From an uncultured Pseudothermotoga sp. (GTDB lineage Bacteria > Thermotogota > Thermotogae > Thermotogales > DSM-5069): 64,000 bases of DNA. The notes below the pieces were generated by a model that worked only from the letters and a program-made list of their open reading frames with translations, did not search any database and was not told where the DNA came from. Both the position numbers and the translations under genes were made by a program. Positions 18,278 to 27,457 of this stretch are shown one piece after another (the stretch's first letter is position 1; each line of letters starts with the position of its first letter). The stretch covers positions 1-64,000 of the forward strand of contig CALKJI010000010.1 of NCBI GenBank assembly GCA_937995655.1. The letters run 5' to 3'.

Positions 18278-19891
18278 TTGGAAAAAGTTAATGGAAAATT
18301 CATGAAACTTGCCTTTCAGAAAGCAACAGAGCGGCTTGCAGTACATGTTGATGAGCTCAACGCACTGAATGTTTTTCCTGTGCCAGATGGTGATACTGGT
18401 TCTAATATGCTTGCAACAATGAAAGAAGGTTGCAAATACCTTGACCAACTTGGTAAGGATAAACATGATCTGGCTGCTGTGATGGAAGCAATCAGAAACG
18501 GTACGCTCATGGGTGCTCGCGGTAATTCAGGTGTGATATTGTCTCAGGTATTTCGAGGCTTTGCCATGTATTGTGAGAAGAAAAGAGCATTACAGCCAAA
18601 AGATGTTTTAAAGATGTTTTCGACAGCACGAAGTGTAGCATACAAAGCTGTTATGAAGCCTGTTGAGGGGACGATGCTCACAGTTTTGAGAAGAATAGAT
18701 GAAAGGATACAAGAAATAGACTCAGTCGGGACAATCGAAGAGGTTTTGGATTTGATCACAAAGGTGGCAGAAGAGACTGTAAAGGAAACTCCCAAACTGC
18801 TACCAGTGCTGAAAGAAGCAGGAGTCGTGGATGCTGGTGCCAAAGGATTGTATTACATATTGCAAGGATTTCGTTCTGTGGCTATGGGTGATGAAGAAAT
18901 AAATCTCGAAGTGGTGACTAGTCGGAACGGCGAAGTCACTGTGGAACTGCCGGTTGAGGAGCTCAGATACCAGTACTGTACCGAAGTAATGGTGAAGGGA
19001 GAAAATGATTTTCATACTGGAAAGGTTAATGAACTCAGGTTCTTTCTTGAAAACATAGGTGATTCAGCCGTTGTTGTTCACGATGGCGCGGTGTTAAAGA
19101 CTCACGTTCATACTAATAGCCCAGGTATTGTGATAGAAGAGATATTGAAGTATGGAGAAATATTGAAAGTGAAAATCGACAACATGAAAATGCAGCACGA
19201 ACACTTTGTTGAGCAGGTTGTGGAACAACCAAAGAAATATGGTTTTGTTGCTGTTTCACCGGGACATGGTATATCTGAAGTTTTGAGAAATCTTGGTGTA
19301 GACCAAATAGTTCGTGGTGGTCAGACGATGAATCCGAGTACAGCCGATCTGAAATTCGCCATAGACAAAGTGAAGGCTGAGATAATCTTTCTGTTTCCTA
19401 ACAATCCCAATATAATACTTGCTGCGAAACAAGCTGCTGAGAATACGAAAGACAAACAAGTGATAATAATACCCACTCAAACGGTCCAAGAGTGTATTTC
19501 AGCTATGATGGGCTTTGATCCTAACGAAGAACCAAAGAAATTGGAAGAGAAATTCATCCGGGCTGCGGAATACATCATTTCTTTATGCGTCACACGCGCT
19601 GTGAGAGATGCGAAACATAATGGAACTAAGATCAAGAAGGGTGAATACATGATTATGCGAGGTAAGAAGCTTGTGTCGCATGGACAATCTCTTAAACAAG
19701 CTATGACAAGAGCTTTGACGGCTCTTGATCTTCGTGGAAGAGAGATAGTGACTATCTTCACAGGCCAAGATGCTGTTGATGCTGAGATTGACGTTATCAA
19801 AGAAGCCATAGAAAGGGCAGTTGATCGAGTGCAGATCGATATTCATGAAGGTGGTCAACCACACTATCCCTATCTTTTGATGATTGAATAA
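18278..19891 (+). CDS. DAK2/DegV-associated kinase-like protein (FakA/YloV-like)
   Basis: LNVFPVPDGDTGSNMLATM, MGARGNSGVILSQVFRGF; TTG 18278 has an 8-nt spacing to GGAGG (ORF also open from GTG 18269). Confidence 0.9.
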   Translation: MEKVNGKFMKLAFQKATERLAVHVDELNALNVFPVPDGDTGSNMLATMKEGCKYLDQLGKDKHDLAAVMEAIRNGTLMGARGNSGVILSQVFRGFAMYCEKKRALQPKDVLKMFSTARSVAYKAVMKPVEGTMLTVLRRIDERIQEIDSVGTIEEVLDLITKVAEETVKETPKLLPVLKEAGVVDAGAKGLYYILQGFRSVAMGDEEINLEVVTSRNGEVTVELPVEELRYQYCTEVMVKGENDFHTGKVNELRFFLENIGDSAVVVHDGAVLKTHVHTNSPGIVIEEILKYGEILKVKIDNMKMQHEHFVEQVVEQPKKYGFVAVSPGHGISEVLRNLGVDQIVRGGQTMNPSTADLKFAIDKVKAEIIFLFPNNPNIILAAKQAAENTKDKQVIIIPTQTVQECISAMMGFDPNEEPKKLEEKFIRAAEYIISLCVTRAVRDAKHNGTKIKKGEYMIMRGKKLVSHGQSLKQAMTRALTALDLRGREIVTIFTGQDAVDAEIDVIKEAIERAVDRVQIDIHEGGQPHYPYLLMIE

Positions 19892-19914
19892 GGGGCAAGG
19901 CCCCTTATTCAATC
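19882..19914. terminator. Bidirectional intrinsic terminator between convergent genes
   Basis: GATTGAATAAGGGGC-AAG-GCCCCTTATTCAATC, perfect 15-bp arms containing both stop codons. Confidence 0.9.
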
Positions 19915-20946
19915 TGAAATCTTCATAACGACCTTTCCACATTCACCTTCCATCATCAAATCAAAACCTTTTTGCCATTCCTCAAAGGGGATAATGTGTG
20001 TCACTACCTTGGAAAGATCGACCTTTCCACTGCTTAGAAGTTGATCTGCTATTCTCCAAGTTTCAAAGATTTTACGCCCCGTTATACCATAGAGCTTTAT
20101 GCCCTTAAATGTTATGAGTTCGTCGATCGGAAGTTGTACTTTTGTACTGAATACACCCAAAATAGAAGCTGTTCCACCACGTGTAAGAGCCTTTAAACCT
20201 TGTTCGAGAGCGTCGGCATTACCAGACATTTCCAAAAGTACGTCAACACCATCACCATCGGTGATGCTCATTATGGTTTCATACAAATTTTCTTGGGTGG
20301 GATCTATAACTATGTCTGCACCGTTGCTCTTTGCAAGGTTTTTTCTGTATGGTTTGATCTCTGAAGCTATTATGAATGAGGCACCGGCGGCTCTTGCAAC
20401 CTGAACTGCCATTGCGCCGATGGGGCCTATACCAGTTATCAAAACGGTTTTACCTGTCAAATCTTCCACTAAGGCTGTATGAACAGCATTTCCAAAGGGT
20501 TCCATGACCGATGCAAAATCAGGTGAAATCTTTGGTGAAACCTTCCAGAGAATTGTTTGAGGTACTTTGGCATACTCGGCGAATGCCCCATCAATATCAA
20601 CACCCAGTATTTTCATGTTCTTGCATACGTGTCTTCTGTTGGTTTTACACTGATAACATTCTTGGCATGGAATATGTGTTTCTGCAGCGACAAAATCACC
20701 AACTCTAATTGTCTCGACTGCTTCTCCAACCTGTTCAACTATCCCTGCAAACTCATGACCTATTATCATAGGTGGTTTGATATGACTCTTTGCCCAGTCA
20801 TCCCATTTGTAGATATGGACATCTGAACCGCAGATGGAACTTCTCTTTACCTTCACAAGGACCTCTGTTGGTTTTAGATCAGTGGGTTTTTGAACATTTT
20901 CCATTGTCAAACCGGCCGCCATGTGTGTCTTTAAAATAGCTTTCAT
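19909..20946 (-). CDS. tdh: L-threonine 3-dehydrogenase (zinc alcohol dehydrogenase family)
   Basis: SICGSDVHIYKWDDWAKSHIKPPMIIGHEFAGIVEQVG; GHE zinc motif, VLITGIGPIGAMAVQVARAAGA. Confidence 0.9.
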   Translation of the reverse strand: MKAILKTHMAAGLTMENVQKPTDLKPTEVLVKVKRSSICGSDVHIYKWDDWAKSHIKPPMIIGHEFAGIVEQVGEAVETIRVGDFVAAETHIPCQECYQCKTNRRHVCKNMKILGVDIDGAFAEYAKVPQTILWKVSPKISPDFASVMEPFGNAVHTALVEDLTGKTVLITGIGPIGAMAVQVARAAGASFIIASEIKPYRKNLAKSNGADIVIDPTQENLYETIMSITDGDGVDVLLEMSGNADALEQGLKALTRGGTASILGVFSTKVQLPIDELITFKGIKLYGITGRKIFETWRIADQLLSSGKVDLSKVVTHIIPFEEWQKGFDLMMEGECGKVVMKISD

Positions 20947-21084
20947 TCTAATCCCTCCCTACTTCCAAGTAGAGCTTACATCAAAGGACTTTAAATTCAA
21001 AATTCGCCTCTAAATCAGTTAAAGTTTTCATGGGAAGATAAAAGTTGTAAAATACAAATGCAATGAATAAGGGAGGTGTGATAG

Positions 21085-22326
21085 ATGCCTTTGAGCAGAA
21101 TAACGAAGATACTTGACGGGGAGCTACAGCAACTAAAGGATGAAGGTCGTGCGAAAGGAAAGGAATTTATCGTAACAGATATCAAAAAGCCAGAGGGTGA
21201 AAAGGGACCGAGATTTTTCCTGAAGGGTTACGGAAACAAGGAATTCATAAGAATGAACTCTAATTCCTATCTTGGAATGTCTTTAAGAGAAGAAATAATA
21301 CAAATTGAAGAACAGACAGCCAGAAAGTATGGCGTTGGACCTGGTGCGGTGAGATTCATAAGTGGTACTTATTTGCCTCACAGAGAGCTCGAAAAGAAAC
21401 TCGCACAGTTTCATTCTAGAGAGGATGCTATGATATACAGTGCAGCATATGTAACGGTAATCGGTGTGATCTCTTCACTCACAAACTCTGAGACGATTAT
21501 TATAAGTGATGAACTAAATCACAACTGTATTATAAACGCTGTGAGACTTTCAAGACCAAAAGACAAGTTTGTTTACAAACACTTAGATATGAATGATCTT
21601 GAAGAAAAGATAAAAGACAGTGTCGGTAAAGCAAAAAGAGTTCTTGTGATTACAGATGGTGTTTTCAGTATGCGTGGAGATTACGCGCCTTTGGACAAAA
21701 TAGTTAACATTGCGACCAGTTATGATAAGTATTTCGAAGAAAACATAATCGTTATAGTAGATGATTCTCACGGTGTAGGTGCTTTTGGAGAGACAGGAAG
21801 AGGGACGGAAGAGGTAGTTGATACGCAGGTTGATCTTTTGATTGGAACTCTGGGGAAAGCTTTTGGTGTGAATGGTGGGTATGTCGTTTCAAATCAAACT
21901 ATGATCACATACCTCAGGGAGAAGGCCATTACATATATTTATTCAAATCCCATCACGCCTGCAGAGGCTTCATGTGCTCTTAAGGTTCTTCAAATCTTGG
22001 ATAGTGATGAGGGTAAAGAGAGATTAAAATATTTGAGGCAACTGACAAAAAGATTCAGAGAAGGCGTAATCAAACTTGGTTATGAGACTATCGTGAGTGA
22101 TCATCCCATCGTCCCATTGCTTGTAAGGGATACGAAAAAAACAGCTGACATGGTGCAGTACCTGATAGAGAATGGTATTCTTGCCACCGGTTTGAATTTT
22201 CCTATAGTTCCAAAGGGTGATGAAACGATAAGGTTCCAGATAAACGCGGATCATACAGTTTCTGATATCGATTATGTTCTAAAAGTGCTTGAAAATTATA
22301 AGAAAGCAAGGTGGGATATCCTTTAA
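21085..22326 (+). CDS. kbl: Glycine C-acetyltransferase / 2-amino-3-ketobutyrate CoA ligase
   Basis: NSYLGMS, VDDSHGVGAFGETGRG, GTLGKAFGVNGGYV; divergent from tdh. Confidence 0.88.
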   Translation: MPLSRITKILDGELQQLKDEGRAKGKEFIVTDIKKPEGEKGPRFFLKGYGNKEFIRMNSNSYLGMSLREEIIQIEEQTARKYGVGPGAVRFISGTYLPHRELEKKLAQFHSREDAMIYSAAYVTVIGVISSLTNSETIIISDELNHNCIINAVRLSRPKDKFVYKHLDMNDLEEKIKDSVGKAKRVLVITDGVFSMRGDYAPLDKIVNIATSYDKYFEENIIVIVDDSHGVGAFGETGRGTEEVVDTQVDLLIGTLGKAFGVNGGYVVSNQTMITYLREKAITYIYSNPITPAEASCALKVLQILDSDEGKERLKYLRQLTKRFREGVIKLGYETIVSDHPIVPLLVRDTKKTADMVQYLIENGILATGLNFPIVPKGDETIRFQINADHTVSDIDYVLKVLENYKKARWDIL

Positions 22327-22339
22327 TCTTTCTGTAAGT

Positions 22340-22368
22340 TTGACTCATTGTGTAACAAATTGTATAAT
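22340..22368 (+). promoter_or_regulatory. Sigma-70-type promoter for the Opp-type operon
   Basis: TTGACT, 17-nt spacer, TATAAT; 36 nt before the gene start. Confidence 0.75.
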
Positions 22369-22403
22369 CAAAATAGATTAATCCTCGAAGGGAGGTAGAG
22401 GAA

Positions 22404-24236
22404 ATGAAAAAGGTATTTGCAGTACTGATGCTCGTTGTTGCAGTTTTCGTCTTCGCACAAACTGTGAACTGGGCTTTCTTGCAAGAACCTATTTCGCTCA
22501 ATATTTGGGATTACCTTGGTCCAAACGCAACTGTGTGGACTGGGTATGTTATGGGGCCAAGAATTGCTGGACTGTACTCCTACTCAGATGTGAGATTTGA
22601 CTGGATCCCAGCACTTGCTGCAGATCTTCCCGATCTTGAACAGGTGGGAAACGAGTGGGTATACACCGTTAAGCTCAGAACAGATGTCACATGGTCAGAT
22701 GGAACAAAATTTTCTGCCGACGATGTTGTTTGGACCATGAACACAGTAAGAAAACTCATAGTCGACTATGGATTGGGTGGAAACTGGGCCAGCTATGTTG
22801 ACCCTGATTATTTTGTCAAAGCAGAAAAGATCGATGACTTCACAGTGAAAATTTACTTTAAAGAACCCAGTCTTGCAAAGGCAAACTTTGGTACACTTAT
22901 GATGCCTATTCTTCAGAAGAAATACTGGGAGCCAAAGGTTGAAGCGGCTCTTAAAACGGGTAACCCACTTCAGACTATTTACAACTACGATGTCTCCGAC
23001 GAACCAATTCTCGGTGCATTTTTGTTGAAAAAGTGGGAAAAGGGAGCTTTCATAGAAGTCAATGCCCGAAAGGATTACTTTGACACTGGTAGTGTGCTGA
23101 CTCTTTACAAGAATGGTGCGGTATCCATTAAGAATCCAAATACGGGATTTGAATGGTCTGGCTACGGTGAACCAAAGGGTGAAAAGCAATTGGAACTTGT
23201 CACAGGTCCCTATGTGGACAGCATAATCTACAGAATGTATCTGAACAGGGCTGCTGCTATTACAGCTTTAATCAATGGGGATGTTAGCTTCATATTCAAT
23301 CCTCTCGGTTTGCAGAAAGGTGAAGCAGATCAGCTTGCAAAAGTAGCGAATGTTAAATTGATAAGCAACTCTGTGAATGGTTTTAGGTATATGTGCTTCA
23401 ATATGAGAAGATTTCCAATGAATATCAAGGAATTCAGGCAAGCCATAGCTGCATTGATTGACCGTGAATTTCTCACTTCAAGGGTTCTTGGTGGCCAGGC
23501 ATTCCCACAGTATGGTGTCGTTCCCAGTGGAAATGTTTTCTGGTACAACCCCAATGTTGAAAAACTATCACCAGGCTATGGTATGAGTTCAGGAGACAGG
23601 AGAAAGCTCGCCATCGATTTACTGAAACAGGCAGGCTTCAAGTGGGTTGTCGAACCAAAGATTGAAGGTAATAACGTCGTTAGACAAGGTAGAGGCTTAA
23701 TAGCTCCTAACGGCCAAAGAATTGATCAAATAGAACTTCTTGCTCCAGGTGCAGGCTACGACCCAATGAGAGCAACGATCGCTTTGTACGTCGAAAGATG
23801 GGCAAATGAAATTGGTATACCCATAAAAGCCAACTTGGTAGACTTCAACTTGATCGTTCAGAGAGTCTTCGATGAACCTTTCAACTTTGACATTTACATG
23901 TTAGGTTGGAGCCTTGGATATTATCCAGATCATGTTGCGGACTTCTTCCACAGTAAGAGGGCTGGTGTTGGTGATTTCAACGCAGCTGGTTACAACAATC
24001 CAGAGTTTGACAAACTTGCCGACCAGTTCCTTGCCGCCTCCGACATCGATAAGGCAAGAGAACTATCTTTCAAACTTCAGGAAATTCTCGCACAAGATCT
24101 TCCTTATGTAGTGATCTTTGATACCCCAGTCACTGAAGCCTTCAGAACAGATCAGATTATATTCCCATACGAAAAGACGCTGTCTGGTTTACAATATGTG
24201 AACGGAGCACCGACGCTTGTCAAAGCGGCAAAATAG
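22404..24236 (+). CDS. ABC transporter substrate-binding protein, family 5 (oligopeptide/oligosaccharide)
   Basis: Signal peptide, WVYTVKLRTDVTWSDGTKFSADDVVWTMN. Confidence 0.92.
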   Translation: MKKVFAVLMLVVAVFVFAQTVNWAFLQEPISLNIWDYLGPNATVWTGYVMGPRIAGLYSYSDVRFDWIPALAADLPDLEQVGNEWVYTVKLRTDVTWSDGTKFSADDVVWTMNTVRKLIVDYGLGGNWASYVDPDYFVKAEKIDDFTVKIYFKEPSLAKANFGTLMMPILQKKYWEPKVEAALKTGNPLQTIYNYDVSDEPILGAFLLKKWEKGAFIEVNARKDYFDTGSVLTLYKNGAVSIKNPNTGFEWSGYGEPKGEKQLELVTGPYVDSIIYRMYLNRAAAITALINGDVSFIFNPLGLQKGEADQLAKVANVKLISNSVNGFRYMCFNMRRFPMNIKEFRQAIAALIDREFLTSRVLGGQAFPQYGVVPSGNVFWYNPNVEKLSPGYGMSSGDRRKLAIDLLKQAGFKWVVEPKIEGNNVVRQGRGLIAPNGQRIDQIELLAPGAGYDPMRATIALYVERWANEIGIPIKANLVDFNLIVQRVFDEPFNFDIYMLGWSLGYYPDHVADFFHSKRAGVGDFNAAGYNNPEFDKLADQFLAASDIDKARELSFKLQEILAQDLPYVVIFDTPVTEAFRTDQIIFPYEKTLSGLQYVNGAPTLVKAAK

Positions 24237-24262
24237 TTGTACTATAAAATTTATATATCCCG

Positions 24263-24280
24263 CCGCCCCGTATGGGGCGG
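24263..24280 (+). other. Intercistronic stem-loop between SBP and permease genes
   Basis: CCGCCCC-GTAT-GGGGCGG perfect 7-bp stem. Confidence 0.7.
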
Positions 24281-24311
24281 TTGGATTTTGTAACCTGAGA
24301 GGAGGTAAAAG

Positions 24312-25463
24312 GTGCTCAGATTTCTCAGCAAGAGAGTGGTCCAAATTGTCATACTTTTGTTCATCTACGTGACGATTGTCTTTTGGCTTATGGAAGCCCT
24401 ACCTGGAAGTTTTCTGGATAAATACCTCATGAACCCAAAAATCACTCCAGAGATAAGAGAGAACTTGAAACGCCAGTTTGGTTTCGACAAACCTGTTCTG
24501 ACCAGATACCTGTACTATATGAAGAATTTCTTGGTCTTAGATCTGGGAGTTTCATTCTCCTATTTTCCAAAGAAAGTAACCTCCATAATCTTTGAAAGAC
24601 TCCCCAGGACCGTTTTTCTTTTCGTAACATCAACCTTGGTTTCATACGCCTTTGGATACACCCTCGGTAAGAGATCTGCATGGAGGAGAGGTAAGGTAAT
24701 CGACCAAGTGACAACCTTCACAGGAATTGTTTTTTGGACGATCTTCTTACCACTGCTTGCCATATTCAATATTTGGTTGTTCGGTGTTATTTTGGGAATA
24801 CTTCCTCTGAACCAGTTCATAGATCCGAATCTGTGGAGAAATGTTTCTTTTTCAGCCCAGGATCTTTTTTTAAAACTTCTGCTCAATGCGTTCATCTTTT
24901 TGATTGTCTTCCTAACTATTATGATCATTTCTCGTAGACTCAAAACAATAAATGCCAAGAGAATTTTACTTTATGTTTCTTTGATCGGTACGATTATTAT
25001 CTCGATTTCGATCTGGATTCTCTCAGGCAGAGCAATTTACGCCTGGGATATTATAAAACACATGGTTTTACCAGTGTTCACCTTGACACTGTACTCTTTT
25101 GCTGGGAGTATGCTTGTGATGCGCGACACGATGCTTGATGTCATTAGGGAGGACTATATAACCACTGCAAAGGCAAAGGGGTTGCCAGACAAAGTAGTTA
25201 GGGATAAGCATGCCGCGAGAAATGCTTTGTTGCCACTTATGACTAATTTTGTGATAAGTCTAGGCTTCACAATAAGTGGAGGAATAATAACCGAGACCAT
25301 GTTTTCCTGGCCTGGCCTTGGGAGAGCGTACCTGGAAGCACTCAGTCAGCAGGATACACCCCTACTGATTGGTCTTCTTGTCTTCACGGGTGTCTTTGTT
25401 CTGATAGCCCACCTTGTCGCTGACATACTCTATGCCTTTTTGGATCCCAGAATAAGATATTGA
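24312..25463 (+). CDS. ABC transporter permease (OppB-like)
   Basis: KRVVQIVILLFIYVTIVFWLMEALPGSF; ...EDYITTAKAKGLPDKVV. Confidence 0.92.
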   Translation: MLRFLSKRVVQIVILLFIYVTIVFWLMEALPGSFLDKYLMNPKITPEIRENLKRQFGFDKPVLTRYLYYMKNFLVLDLGVSFSYFPKKVTSIIFERLPRTVFLFVTSTLVSYAFGYTLGKRSAWRRGKVIDQVTTFTGIVFWTIFLPLLAIFNIWLFGVILGILPLNQFIDPNLWRNVSFSAQDLFLKLLLNAFIFLIVFLTIMIISRRLKTINAKRILLYVSLIGTIIISISIWILSGRAIYAWDIIKHMVLPVFTLTLYSFAGSMLVMRDTMLDVIREDYITTAKAKGLPDKVVRDKHAARNALLPLMTNFVISLGFTISGGIITETMFSWPGLGRAYLEALSQQDTPLLIGLLVFTGVFVLIAHLVADILYAFLDPRIRY

Positions 25464-25464
25464 G

Positions 25465-26454
25465 GTGAGCAAGATGGTTGAAGCGATTATAAAAGAACCT
25501 TTGTGGAAGATTCGTCTCAAACTATGGGCAAGATCCTTCAAAACAGGATGGGAACTGTTTCGAGAAAAAAAGTTAGCCCTTTTCGGACTCAGTGTCATAA
25601 TATTTTTTGCGATCTTCGGTCTAGTCTACCCTCTTTATCCATCCATAATGAGAGCCGTGTTTTGGAAAGATGATCCCTTCGGTTATCAAACATTTGCACC
25701 GTATGATCCAATAATAGGTTTTGATCCTCACATAATGAATCACCCTTCACCGCCATCCTTGAGGCATCCGCTTGGCACAGATCCACTTGGAAGGGACATT
25801 TTGTCTATGATCATGTACAGTACACCCCGTGAATTTATTCTCGGTATCACCGCCGCTTTGATAACGGTCGTCATAGGTACTATAATCGGTGCCAGCTGTG
25901 CCTATTATGGTGGTGTGATAGATACATTTTTCATGAGACTCGCCGATATAGTCATGCTATTTCCAAGTCTTGCATTACTCATGGTCCTGAGTGCTTTCAT
26001 AGATCTGACACTCTTTAGATTGGCTCTCATCATAGGTATGCTATCTGGTTTTGGTTCAATCACTCTGGTACTGAAAGCACAGGCCCTGACCATAAAAGTT
26101 AGGCCGTTCATCGAAGCTGCAAAATCTACAGGTGCAAGTGATGCTTACATAATATTTAGGCATATCATTCCCAATATACTTCCTTTGTCCTTTTTGTATA
26201 TGATGCTCAATGTAACCGGCGCAATTTTCACCGAGGCCACCCTTTCATTCCTTGGACTTGCAAACATTAGAATGAGTTGGGGTGTTATCATTCAAATGGC
26301 TGAGTCATCGGGTTATTTAATGGGAGCAAGCATAGGTACTTACTGGTGGTTATGGCTTCCGGCGGGTGCATGTATAACGTTGTTGTGTTCTGCCTTCTAT
26401 TTCCTTGGCAGAGGATTAGAAGAGATCGTGAACCCAAGGCTCAGAAAGAGGTGA
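25465..26454 (+). CDS. ABC transporter permease (OppC-like)
   Basis: HPLGTDPLGRDILSMIMYSTPREF; EAAKSTGASDAYIIFRHIIPNI. Confidence 0.92.
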   Translation: MSKMVEAIIKEPLWKIRLKLWARSFKTGWELFREKKLALFGLSVIIFFAIFGLVYPLYPSIMRAVFWKDDPFGYQTFAPYDPIIGFDPHIMNHPSPPSLRHPLGTDPLGRDILSMIMYSTPREFILGITAALITVVIGTIIGASCAYYGGVIDTFFMRLADIVMLFPSLALLMVLSAFIDLTLFRLALIIGMLSGFGSITLVLKAQALTIKVRPFIEAAKSTGASDAYIIFRHIIPNILPLSFLYMMLNVTGAIFTEATLSFLGLANIRMSWGVIIQMAESSGYLMGASIGTYWWLWLPAGACITLLCSAFYFLGRGLEEIVNPRLRKR

Positions 26455-26458
26455 TGAA

Positions 26459-27457
26459 ATGCTGCTCTCGGTAAGAGATTTAAGAATGCACTACAAAACA
26501 AAGATGGGATATGTTAAAGCCGTAGATGGAATAAATTTCGATCTTGATTCTGGTGAAAGTTTAGGAATAGTTGGTGAATCCGGATGCGGTAAGACTTCTA
26601 TCTCGATGACAATCTTGAGACTATTGCCAGATAATGCAGAATTCAAAAGTGGAAGCGTTTTCTTCGACATGGGGAACGGCCCTGTGGATCTTGTTAAGCT
26701 GGACGAATCGCAGATGAGAGAGTATAGGTGGCGCGGTATATCGATGATTTTTCAAGCTGCTATGAATTCACTTAACCCGGTTTATAGAGTGGGAGATCAA
26801 ATAATCGAAGCAATACAAAATCATTTTCCGCAGGTTCCTGTGGACAAGGCACGTGAGAAGGTTGCTGAACTCTTTGAACTGGTTGGGCTTGATCCATCCA
26901 GAATGGATCAGTACCCTCATCAGTACAGTGGTGGAATGAAGCAAAGAGCAGTCATTGCCATGGCTTTGGCTTGTGATCCAAGGGTTATCATTGCTGACGA
27001 GCCAACAACTGCACTTGATGTCATTGTTCAGGACAGGATACTCAAAGAGATAAGAAAGATTCAAAAGAAACTTAATATGGCTATGATATACATATCTCAC
27101 GACATCGCTGTCATAGCAGAGGTCAGTGATAAGATAGCGGTTATGTATGCGGGGAAATTCGCTGAACTTGCAGATTCAGTGACAATTTTCAAAAAACCTA
27201 TGCATCCTTACACTTATGGCTTGATGCACGCCTTCCCGAGTACCGTTGGTGAAAAAACCGATCTTGTTACCATACCAGGTGAACCCCCAAATTTACTCAA
27301 TCCTCCAAAGGGTTGTCGATTCGCTCCAAGGTGTCCCAAGGCAGATGAACTGTGTATGAATGAGGAACCACGGTACATTGAAGTAGAAAAGGGTCATTTT
27401 GTAGCATGCCATCATCCTGTGAAATCTGGAGAGGTGGTGCAGTTCTATGAACAATGA
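26459..27457 (+). CDS. ABC transporter ATP-binding protein (OppD-like)
   Basis: GESGCGKTS, YSGGMKQR, IIADEPTTALDV, C-terminal GCRFAPRCPKA. Confidence 0.94.
   Translation: MLLSVRDLRMHYKTKMGYVKAVDGINFDLDSGESLGIVGESGCGKTSISMTILRLLPDNAEFKSGSVFFDMGNGPVDLVKLDESQMREYRWRGISMIFQAAMNSLNPVYRVGDQIIEAIQNHFPQVPVDKAREKVAELFELVGLDPSRMDQYPHQYSGGMKQRAVIAMALACDPRVIIADEPTTALDVIVQDRILKEIRKIQKKLNMAMIYISHDIAVIAEVSDKIAVMYAGKFAELADSVTIFKKPMHPYTYGLMHAFPSTVGEKTDLVTIPGEPPNLLNPPKGCRFAPRCPKADELCMNEEPRYIEVEKGHFVACHHPVKSGEVVQFYEQ

Noticed and set aside
22695-23189. 164-aa antisense ORF within the SBP gene
   Set aside because: Opposite a well-supported family-5 SBP; composition typical of a shadow frame
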